Both the position numbers and the translations under genes were made by a program. Positions 57,040 through 64,000 of a DNA stretch of 64,000 nucleotides are shown here, piece after piece (position 1 is the first letter of the stretch; each line of letters starts with the position of its first letter). The notes beneath the pieces are model-generated. The model searched no databases. It worked only from the letters and a program-made list of their open reading frames with translations, and was not told where the DNA came from. Source of the DNA: Limnohabitans sp. 2KL-27 (lineage in GTDB: Bacteria > Pseudomonadota > Gammaproteobacteria > Burkholderiales > Burkholderiaceae_C); the NCBI RefSeq assembly GCF_001269345.1, contig NZ_CXOP01000002.1, forward strand, positions 1,922,853 to 1,986,852, read 5' to 3'.

Positions 57040-57798
57040 ATGGACATTCAAGGCAAGGTTTTCATCGTCACCGGTGGCGCATCGGGCTTGGGCGAAGGCA
57101 CGGCGCGCATGCTGGAGGCCAAGGGCGGCAAGGTCGTGATCGCCGACATGCAGGCCGAAAAAGGCGAAGCGATCGCCGAGGAACTGGGTGGCGCGTTTGT
57201 CAAATGCGACGTGAGCAACGAGGCCGACGGCCAAGCCGTGGTGGCGCAGGCCGTGTCCATGGGCAAATTGATGGGCCTGATCAACTGCGCAGGCATCGCC
57301 CCTGCCGAAAAGACGGTGGGCAAGAACGGCGCGCACAGCCTGGCCGTTTACACCAAGACCATCATGGTCAACTTGGTGGGCACTTTCAACATGATCCGCC
57401 TGGCGTCCGAAGCCATGTGTCAAAACGAGCCCGAAGCCACAGGCGAGCGTGGCGTGCTGATTTCCACCGCCAGCGTGGCGGCCTATGACGGCCAGATTGG
57501 CCAAGCCGCTTATGCCGCGTCCAAAGGCGGCGTGGTGGGCATGACGCTGCCCATTGCCCGCGACCTGGCGCGCAACGGCATTCGAAACATGACGATTGCC
57601 CCCGGCATCTTTGGCACCCCCATGCTGTTTGGCATGCCCCAAGAGGTGCAAGACGCCCTGGCCGCAGGCGTGCCCTTCCCCAGCCGCTTGGGCACACCGC
57701 AGGACTACGCCAAATTGGCCCAACACATCATCGAAAACGACATGCTCAACGGCGAGGTGATTCGCTTGGATGGGGCGATCCGTTTGGCACCCAAATAA
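57040..57798 (+). CDS. Short-chain dehydrogenase, 3-hydroxyacyl-CoA dehydrogenase (type II) like
   Basis: 252-residue SDR. Cofactor motif [16 protein letters not shown] with an aspartate after strand 2 ([10 protein letters not shown]) favouring [14 protein letters not shown], then serine in [12 protein letters not shown] and the YAASKGG active-site Tyr-Lys. The long loop at GFAIFGTPML-like [14 protein letters not shown] and the end [16 protein letters not shown] match type II 3-hydroxyacyl-CoA dehydrogenases (HSD17B10 relatives) that act in isoleucine and fatty acid breakdown. It is a single gene under the palindrome just upstream. Confidence 0.9.
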   Translation: MDIQGKVFIVTGGASGLGEGTARMLEAKGGKVVIADMQAEKGEAIAEELGGAFVKCDVSNEADGQAVVAQAVSMGKLMGLINCAGIAPAEKTVGKNGAHSLAVYTKTIMVNLVGTFNMIRLASEAMCQNEPEATGERGVLISTASVAAYDGQIGQAAYAASKGGVVGMTLPIARDLARNGIRNMTIAPGIFGTPMLFGMPQEVQDALAAGVPFPSRLGTPQDYAKLAQHIIENDMLNGEVIRLDGAIRLAPK

Positions 57799-57942
57799 AC
57801 TGTCGCTTTCGGTCCGCTCAAAACAACAGACCGCGAGGGGCCTGTTGTGGCAACTGCTGCAAGCCCCTCATGCCATCGCCCGCGCAGCAGTTTTCCGTTC
57901 ACCGCTTTGCCCGACCTCGTCAGTCCATCATTTGGAGAGACC

Positions 57943-59748
57943 ATGAACAAAACCCTGACAATGAGCGTGTTGAGTTTGACGCTTTTGAGCGCCTGCACCA
58001 CGCTCCCCCAAGGCCCGGCACTGCGCTACGCGGTTCCCGAACAACCCGAAGCGGCCAGTGGCAACACGGCCAAACCCGGCTGGGCCTACACGCGCCAAGC
58101 GGTGGCCGCCGCCAACCCGCTGGCCACCGACGCGGGCCACCAGGTCTTGCGTGCAGGCGGCTCGGCACTCGATGCCGCCATTGCCGTGCAGATGGTGCTG
58201 GGCCTGGTGGAGCCGCAGTCCAGCGGCATTGGCGGCGGCGCGTTTTTATTGCACTCTGATGGCCAAAAGGTCACGGCGCATGACGGGCGAGAAACCGCCC
58301 CCGCGGGCGCCCGCGCAGACATGTTCATGGACCAAGGCAAAGCGCTGCCCTTTGGCGAGGCGGTGCATAGTGGGCACTCGGTGGGCGTGCCCGGCGCGGT
58401 GCGCATGCTCGAGGCAGCGCACCGCCAACATGGCCGCCTGCCTTGGGCGCAGTTGCTGCAGCCGGCCATCACGCTGGCCGAGCAAGGCTTTCGGGTCAGC
58501 CCCCGTTTGCACGCCTTGCTGAACGCCGACGCATTGCTCAAGAAAGACCCGCTGGCCCTGCGCTTTTTCTACCAAGCCGATGGGCAGGCTTGGCCCGTGG
58601 GCCATGTGCTGCGCAACCCTGAATACGCCCATGTGCTGCGCCTCATTGCGGCCCAGGGCAGCCAAGCCTTGCACGAAGGGCCAGTGGCCCAGGCCATGGT
58701 GGATCGCACCGCACAGGCGCCACGCCCCGGCACCCTGAGCCTGAAAGACTTGGCCGGCTACCAACCCCGCATGCGCGACGCCCTGTGTTTTGACCACACG
58801 GCCGCAGCGCGGGCTTACCGAATCTGTGGCTTTCCCCCACCGTCTTCGGGCCAGATCGCCATCGGCCAGATTTTGGGCCTGCTGGACCACACCCCAGCCC
58901 AAGGCCCTGAGCTGGCTGGTGGCCTGCCCTCGCCCGACTTTTTGCACCGTTACACCGAAGCCTCACGCTTGGCCTTTGCCGACCGGGCGCAGTTTGTCGC
59001 CGACCCCGATTTTGTCCGTGCCCCCGCAGGCGACTGGCGCAGTCTGCTGGACCCTGCTTACCTGCGCGAACGCAGCCAGCTGATCGGTACACAGGCCATG
59101 AAAACGGCCCCAGCAGGCCAGCCCGGTGGAAAAACCACCAGCTTCGCGCCCATGCCCACACAAACCGAATACGGCACCAGCCACATCAGCGTGGTCGATG
59201 CCCAAGGCCGCGCGGTGGCCATGACCACCACCATCGAAGCCGCCTTTGGCTCGCGTCGCATGGTCACCACCGACCCGTCTCGCCCCGGCGGTTTTTTGCT
59301 CAACAACGAATTGACCGATTTCAGCCTGAACCCTGCCGATGCGCAGGGCCGCCCCATCGCCAACCGGGTCGAGCCCGGCAAACGGCCGCGCTCGTCCATG
59401 TCGCCTACCTTGGTGTTTGACAAAGCCTCAGGCCAACTCCTCATGAGTGGCGGCAGCCCCGGCGGCGCACTCATCATTCACTACACGGCCAAACTGCTCA
59501 AGGGCACTTTGCACTGGGGGCTGAACGCGCAGCAAGCGATTGACCTGCCCAATTTCGGCTCGCTGGGTGGCCCGTCGCTGCTGGAAGCCCAGCGCTTTGA
59601 CCGCGCCACCGTCCCGGCACTGCAAGCCCGCGGCCATGAGGTGCGCGAGATGGAGATGACCAGCGGCTTGCAAGCCATCGAACGCACACCCAAGGGTTGG
59701 TTTGGCGGCGCCGACCCCCGGCGTGAAGGCCTGGTGCTGGGCGACTGA
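57943..59748 (+). CDS. ggt: Gamma-glutamyltransferase lipoprotein
   Basis: Splits gamma-glutamyl bonds, for example in glutathione, in the periplasm. 601 residues with a signal ending in the lipobox LLSACTTL, then the large subunit (HQVLRAGGSALDAAIAVQMVLGLVEPQSSGIGGGAFLL). The autocleavage threonine is in TEYGTSHISVVDAQGRAVAMTTTIE, and substrate-binding residues include GSPGGALIIHYTAK-like GGSPGGALIIHY. Full length, so both subunits should form by self-cleavage. Start at 57943 is set by the lipoprotein signal and a GGAGA site. A strong terminator follows. Confidence 0.94.
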   Translation: MNKTLTMSVLSLTLLSACTTLPQGPALRYAVPEQPEAASGNTAKPGWAYTRQAVAAANPLATDAGHQVLRAGGSALDAAIAVQMVLGLVEPQSSGIGGGAFLLHSDGQKVTAHDGRETAPAGARADMFMDQGKALPFGEAVHSGHSVGVPGAVRMLEAAHRQHGRLPWAQLLQPAITLAEQGFRVSPRLHALLNADALLKKDPLALRFFYQADGQAWPVGHVLRNPEYAHVLRLIAAQGSQALHEGPVAQAMVDRTAQAPRPGTLSLKDLAGYQPRMRDALCFDHTAAARAYRICGFPPPSSGQIAIGQILGLLDHTPAQGPELAGGLPSPDFLHRYTEASRLAFADRAQFVADPDFVRAPAGDWRSLLDPAYLRERSQLIGTQAMKTAPAGQPGGKTTSFAPMPTQTEYGTSHISVVDAQGRAVAMTTTIEAAFGSRRMVTTDPSRPGGFLLNNELTDFSLNPADAQGRPIANRVEPGKRPRSSMSPTLVFDKASGQLLMSGGSPGGALIIHYTAKLLKGTLHWGLNAQQAIDLPNFGSLGGPSLLEAQRFDRATVPALQARGHEVREMEMTSGLQAIERTPKGWFGGADPRREGLVLGD

Positions 59749-59757
59749 GCGCCCATG

Positions 59758-59785
59758 CAAAACGGCAGCCGAGGCTGCCGTTTTG
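59758..59785 (+). terminator. Bidirectional terminator between ggt and acs
   Basis: CAAAACGGCAGCC-GA-GGCTGCCGTTTTG: near-perfect inverted repeat with A and T runs on either side, between two convergent genes, so it can end transcription from both. Confidence 0.9.
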
Positions 59786-59822
59786 CAGAGTCGCCGGGTC
59801 CAGCCCGGCAGGCCCCCACAGA

Positions 59823-61784
59823 TCAGTAGGCCTGACCCAGCTGCCCCAGGATGGCGGGGTTCTCGAGTGTGGAGATGTCTTGCGTGATCTCCTCGCCCTT
59901 GGCCAGTGAACGCAGCAGGCGGCGCATGATCTTGCCGGAGCGGGTCTTGGGCAAGTTCTCACCGAAGCGGATGTCCTTGGGCTTGGCGATCGGGCCGATT
60001 TCCTTGGCAATGTGGTCGCGCAGTTGCTTGGCAATCGCCTTGCCTTCGTCGGTGTTGGGCAGCGAGCGCTTGAGCACGACAAAGGCACAAATTGCCTCGC
60101 CTGTGGTGTCGTCAGGCCGGCCCACCACCGCGGCTTCGGCCACCAACTCGGTGCAGCTGACCAGCGCCGATTCAATTTCCATGGTGCCCATGCGGTGACC
60201 CGAGACGTTCAACACGTCGTCGATGCGGCCGGTGATGGTGAAGTAACCGGTTTTCTCGTCGCGGATCGAACCGTCGCCTGCCAGGTAGTACTTGCCCTTG
60301 AAGTCCTCAGGGTAGTAACTCTTCTTGAAGCGCTCGGGATCGCCCCAGATGTTGCGGATCATGGAGGGCCATGGCTTTTTCACGACCAAAATGCCGCCTT
60401 GGCCATTGGGCATGTCTTTGCCGGTCTCGTCCACGATGGCGGCTTGGATGCCGGGGAAGGGCAAGGTGCAAGAGCCAGGCACCATGGGGGTCACACCCGG
60501 CAGAGGGGTGATCATGTGGCCACCGGTTTCGGTTTGCCAGAAGGTGTCAACGATGGGGCAATTGCCGCCGCCCACATGCTGGTGGTACCACTCCCAAGCG
60601 GCAGGGTTGATCGGCTCGCCAACCGAACCCAACAAGCGCAAGCTGCTCAAGTTGTAGCTCTTGGGATGCACGGCGTCATTGGCTTCCGCGGCCTTGATGA
60701 GCGAGCGGATGGCGGTGGGTGCGGTGTAGAAGATCGAGACTTTGTGGTCCTGGATCATTTTCCAGAAACGGCCCGCGTCGGGGTAAGTGGGCACGCCCTC
60801 GAAGACGATTTCGGTGCCGCCCAAGGCCAATGGGCCATAGGTGATGTAGGTGTGACCGGTGACCCAGCCGATGTCGGCGGTGCACCAGAACACGTCGTCC
60901 GCCTTCAGATCGAAGGTCCACTTGGTGGTCAGCGCGGCGTGCAGCAAATAGCCGCCGGTGCTGTGCTGAACGCCTTTGGGTTTGCCGGTGGAGCCAGAGG
61001 TGTACAGCAAGAACAGAGGGTGCTCTGCGCCAACCCACTCGGGCTCGCAGGTGGTGGCTTGCTGGTCGGCCAACTCGGCCATCCACTGGTCGCGGCCTGC
61101 GGTCATGGCGATGTCGGCGCCAGAGCGCTTGACGACCAAGACATTCTTGATGGAGCCGCAACCGCCCAAGTTGATGGCTTCGTCCACAATGGATTTGAGG
61201 GGCAGCAGTTTGCCGCCGCGCACTTGGTTGTCGGCCGTGATCACGGCAACTGCGCCGGTGTCTTCGATGCGGTCGCGCAGTGACTGGGCCGAGAAACCAC
61301 CGAACACGACCGAGTGGGTCGCGCCAATGCGGGCGCAGGCCTGCATGGCGGCCACGCCTTCGATGGACATGGAGATGTAGATGACCACGCGGTCACCCTT
61401 TTTGATGCCCAAGCTCTTCAAAGCATTGGCGTACTGGCAAGTCTTGGCCAGCAACTGGCTGTAGGTGACCTTGGTGACTTCGCCGCCGTCGGCTTCAAAA
61501 ATGATGGCGGTCTTGTCGCCCAAGCCTTTTTCGACGTTGCGGTCCAGGCAGTTGTAAGAGGCGTTCAGCGTGCCATCTTCGAACCACTTGAAGAAAGGCG
61601 CGTTCGACTCGTCGAGCACCTTGGTGAAGGGGGTCTTCCAGGTGATCAGCTCTTTGGCCAAACGGCCCCAGTAGCCCTGGTAGTCGGTTTCGGCTTCTTT
61701 GCACAGCGCTTCGTAGGCCGGCATGCCCGAGACGTTGGCGTTTTTGACGAAATCGGCGCTGGGTTGGTAAATGGTGGAACTCAT
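59823..61784 (-). CDS. acs: Acetyl-CoA synthetase
   Basis: Turns acetate, CoA and ATP into acetyl-CoA through acetyl-AMP. 653 residues: N-terminal [24 protein letters not shown]-binding motif [16 protein letters not shown], the substrate pocket [13 protein letters not shown] [14 protein letters not shown], and the C-terminal domain with [14 protein letters not shown], whose lysine is acetylated to switch the enzyme off. Start 61784 by similarity. Together with aceA it fits growth on acetate. Confidence 0.97.
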   Translation of the reverse strand: MSSTIYQPSADFVKNANVSGMPAYEALCKEAETDYQGYWGRLAKELITWKTPFTKVLDESNAPFFKWFEDGTLNASYNCLDRNVEKGLGDKTAIIFEADGGEVTKVTYSQLLAKTCQYANALKSLGIKKGDRVVIYISMSIEGVAAMQACARIGATHSVVFGGFSAQSLRDRIEDTGAVAVITADNQVRGGKLLPLKSIVDEAINLGGCGSIKNVLVVKRSGADIAMTAGRDQWMAELADQQATTCEPEWVGAEHPLFLLYTSGSTGKPKGVQHSTGGYLLHAALTTKWTFDLKADDVFWCTADIGWVTGHTYITYGPLALGGTEIVFEGVPTYPDAGRFWKMIQDHKVSIFYTAPTAIRSLIKAAEANDAVHPKSYNLSSLRLLGSVGEPINPAAWEWYHQHVGGGNCPIVDTFWQTETGGHMITPLPGVTPMVPGSCTLPFPGIQAAIVDETGKDMPNGQGGILVVKKPWPSMIRNIWGDPERFKKSYYPEDFKGKYYLAGDGSIRDEKTGYFTITGRIDDVLNVSGHRMGTMEIESALVSCTELVAEAAVVGRPDDTTGEAICAFVVLKRSLPNTDEGKAIAKQLRDHIAKEIGPIAKPKDIRFGENLPKTRSGKIMRRLLRSLAKGEEITQDISTLENPAILGQLGQAY

Positions 61785-61956
61785 CAGATTTGTCTCCTCA
61801 ATGACATGACGTTTTTTAAACTGCCGCAAATGTCTGCTTTCGCTCTTACAAAGCACTGACTGACACCAGTCTTGCACAAGTTTCGCATGGAAGCACCCAT
61901 CTAAGCCCTAAAATTCGGGTTTGCCCGAAGTCTCGGACGTCCCACTCTGGAAAACC

Positions 61957-62556
61957 ATGTCCAAACCCACGCCATCGAAAAACAGCCCACTGAGCCCGCT
62001 GAACAATTTCATCTTCGCCAGCCGTTGGCTGCAACTGCCCTTGTATTTGGGCCTGATCGCCGCGCAAGCGGTGTACGTTTTCCATTTCTGGGTCGAACTG
62101 GTGCACTTGCTGGAAGCGGCCTTTGGCAACCAGCAAGCCTTGCAAGCCCTGATCAACAGCATTGGCTACAAAGCCGATGCGCCCATCACCGCGCTCAATG
62201 AGACCGTGATCATGCTGGTCGTGTTGGCCCTGATCGACGTGGTCATGATCTCCAACTTGCTGATCATGGTCATCGTGGGTGGTTATGAAACCTTTGTTTC
62301 ACGCCTGAATTTGGAAGACCACCCCGACCAGCCCGAATGGCTGGACCATGTGAATGCCTCCGTGCTCAAGGTCAAACTCGGCACGGCCATCATCGGCATC
62401 AGCTCGATCCATCTGCTCAAAACCTTCATCAACGCAGCCAACTACGACGAAAAAGTGCTGATGTGGCAAACCCTGATCCACATGGCATTCTTGCTCAGCG
62501 CGATTGCGATTGCCTATGCCGACCGCCTGATGTCGCACCACGACAAATCCCACTGA
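61957..62556 (+). CDS. YqhA/UPF0114-family membrane protein
   Basis: 199 residues with three or four membrane helices: [61 protein letters not shown], and a C-terminal pair including [22 protein letters not shown]. The YETFVSRL and [20 protein letters not shown] stretches are the UPF0114/YqhA pattern. Function unknown. It lies 46 bases before fumarase on the same strand and may share its transcript. Confidence 0.88.
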   Translation: MSKPTPSKNSPLSPLNNFIFASRWLQLPLYLGLIAAQAVYVFHFWVELVHLLEAAFGNQQALQALINSIGYKADAPITALNETVIMLVVLALIDVVMISNLLIMVIVGGYETFVSRLNLEDHPDQPEWLDHVNASVLKVKLGTAIIGISSIHLLKTFINAANYDEKVLMWQTLIHMAFLLSAIAIAYADRLMSHHDKSH

Positions 62557-62602
62557 GCCACTGACAACGACCGTTTTTTGATTTCCTCGGGATCACATCA
62601 CC

Positions 62603-64000
62603 ATGACCACACTGATCAAACAAGACGACCTGATCGAATCCGTCGCCGCCGCCCTGCAATACATCAGCTACTACCACCCGGCCGACTTCATTTCCCATCT
62701 GGCCAGCGCCTACGAGCGAGAACAAAGCCCTGCGGCCAAAGACGCCATTGCCCAGATCCTGACCAACAGCAAGATGAGCGCGATCGGTCACCGCCCGATT
62801 TGCCAAGACACTGGCATCGTGAACGTGTTCCTTGAAGTGGGCATGGACGTGAAATTTGACGGCTTCACCGGCAGCTTGGAAGACGCTGTGAACGAAGGCG
62901 TGCGCCGCGGCTACAACTATGCAGACAACATGTTGCGCGCCTCCGTCGTGTCCGACCCGCACTTCAACCGCAAGAACACCAAGGACAACACGCCTGCCGT
63001 GATCTTCACCAAGATCGTGCCCGGCCACCATGTGCACGTGACCGTGGCGGCCAAAGGCGGCGGCAGCGAAAACAAGTCCAAGATGATCATGCTCAACCCC
63101 GGCGACAGCATCGTCGACTGGGTTTTGAAGACCGTTCCCACCATGGGCGCCGGCTGGTGCCCGCCTGGCATGCTGGGCATCGGCATTGGCGGTACCGCTG
63201 AAAAAGCCGTGCTCATGGCCAAGGAAAGCCTGATGGACGACCTCAACATGTACCAGTTGCTCGACAAATCGAGCCAAGGCGCCAAGCTCGACCCCGTCGA
63301 AGAAATGCGCCTGGAGCTCTATCACAAAGTCAACGCCCTGGGCATTGGTGCGCAAGGCCTTGGCGGCCTGACCACCGTGCTCGACATCAAGATCAAGATG
63401 TACCCCACCCACGCGGCCTCCAAGCCCGTGGCCATGATCCCCAATTGCGCGGCCACCCGCCATGCCCACTTTGTGCTCGACGGCTCCGGCCCGAGCTACC
63501 TTGAAGCCCCGTCTTTGGACCTGTGGCCCAACGTGGGCTGGACGGCCGATACTGAAAAAAGCCAGCGCGTGGACCTCAACACCCTGACGCCCGAACAAGT
63601 GGCTGCCTGGAAACCCGGCCAAACCTTGCTGCTGAACGGCAAGATGCTCACGGGCCGAGACGCGGCGCACAAGCGCATCCAGGACATGCTGGCCAAAGGC
63701 GAGCCCCTGCCTGTGAGTTTCAAGAACCGCGTGATTTACTATGTCGGCCCCGTGGACCCGGTCGGCGACGAGGCCGTAGGCCCGGCAGGCCCCACCACCG
63801 CCACCCGCATGGACGGCTTCACCGAGATGATGCTGGCCAACACCGGCCTGATCGCCATGATCGGCAAGGCCGAGCGCGGCCCGGTCGCGATCGAAGCCAT
63901 CAAAAAGCACAAAAGCGCTTACCTGATGGCTGTGGGCGGCGCCGCTTACCTGGTGTCCAAAGCCATCAAGCATGCCCAGGTGGTGGGCTTTGGCGACATG
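62603..64000 (+). CDS. Fumarate hydratase class I, first 466 residues (cut by window edge)
   Basis: Iron-sulfur fumarase linking fumarate and malate in the TCA cycle. The frame begins MTTLIKQDDLIESVAAALQYISYYHPADF and has the alpha part with GHRPICQDTGIVNVFLEVGM (first cluster cysteine), MGAGWCPPGMLGIGIGGTAEKA (second), AMIPNCAATRHAHFVLDG (third), then the beta part VSFKNRVIYYVGPVDPVGDEAVGPAGPTTATRMDG. The three cysteines for a 4Fe-4S cluster are all present. About 40 residues are missing at the window end. FumA/FumB-type single-chain architecture. Confidence 0.95.
   Translation, partial: MTTLIKQDDLIESVAAALQYISYYHPADFISHLASAYEREQSPAAKDAIAQILTNSKMSAIGHRPICQDTGIVNVFLEVGMDVKFDGFTGSLEDAVNEGVRRGYNYADNMLRASVVSDPHFNRKNTKDNTPAVIFTKIVPGHHVHVTVAAKGGGSENKSKMIMLNPGDSIVDWVLKTVPTMGAGWCPPGMLGIGIGGTAEKAVLMAKESLMDDLNMYQLLDKSSQGAKLDPVEEMRLELYHKVNALGIGAQGLGGLTTVLDIKIKMYPTHAASKPVAMIPNCAATRHAHFVLDGSGPSYLEAPSLDLWPNVGWTADTEKSQRVDLNTLTPEQVAAWKPGQTLLLNGKMLTGRDAAHKRIQDMLAKGEPLPVSFKNRVIYYVGPVDPVGDEAVGPAGPTTATRMDGFTEMMLANTGLIAMIGKAERGPVAIEAIKKHKSAYLMAVGGAAYLVSKAIKHAQVVGFGDM

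Overview
This window reads as a 64-kb stretch of a betaproteobacterial chromosome (Burkholderiales, most like Comamonadaceae such as Limnohabitans or Rhodoferax). The basis is gene content and protein style: an EarP/EF-P arginine-rhamnosylation pair, a phasin, an alaA-hom-thrC block joined to molybdopterin genes, and a lysine/alanine-tailed SWIB protein. No rRNA operon, CRISPR array, complete prophage or intact transposase was seen. Most of the window is moderately GC-rich housekeeping DNA; the exception is about 5.48-7.9 kb, which looks clearly more AT-rich by eye.

Layout. 1-5.1 kb (minus): translation operon thrS-infC-rpmI-rplT-pheS-pheT, with infC on a non-standard ATC start and a terminator-like hairpin before pheS. 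5.25-9.26 kb: intact aceA (isocitrate lyase) followed downstream by two remnants of its own 3' end. The remnants bracket two foreign-looking genes, a NERD-domain protein and a secreted alpha/beta hydrolase. This is the most unusual locus in the window. 9.5-15.8 kb: RraA-like protein, SWIB protein, a thiamine-diphosphate enzyme, clpB and a small hypothetical. 15.8-21.9 kb (minus): alaA-hom-thrC-moeA-moaD-moaE. 22-24.9 kb (plus): Mth938-like protein, peroxiredoxin, PIN-PhoH protein. 24.9-33.8 kb (minus): dnaB, tRNA-His, ppiD, tRNA-Val, hupB, dmlA, a DMT transporter, pgsA and uvrC. 33.8-37.6 kb (plus): earP, a split YeeE/YedE transporter pair, efp and a LOG-family protein.

37.6-49.3 kb (minus): MFS transporter, rmuC, a 2-hydroxyacid dehydrogenase, an NhaD-like antiporter, pncB, a Liv-type ABC set with a fused LivH-LivM permease, and a tightly overlapped trio (deacetylase-like protein, thioesterase, nitroreductase). 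49.4-64 kb: phasin, patatin lipoprotein, a Fur-box-linked orphan iron-binding protein, ahpC-ahpF, a DUF423 membrane protein, a frameshifted cyclopropane fatty acid synthase, an SDR dehydrogenase behind a strong palindrome, gamma-glutamyltransferase, acetyl-CoA synthetase, a YqhA-type membrane protein and the start of class I fumarase.

Taken together the region serves translation and its quality control (aminoacyl-tRNA synthetases, IF3, EF-P with EarP, ClpB, PpiD), acetate and C4-acid metabolism (acs, aceA, fumarase, dmlA), carbon storage (phasin) and peroxide defence (ahpC/ahpF, Bcp). All functional calls come from reading translated sequence and recognising families; no database search was run.
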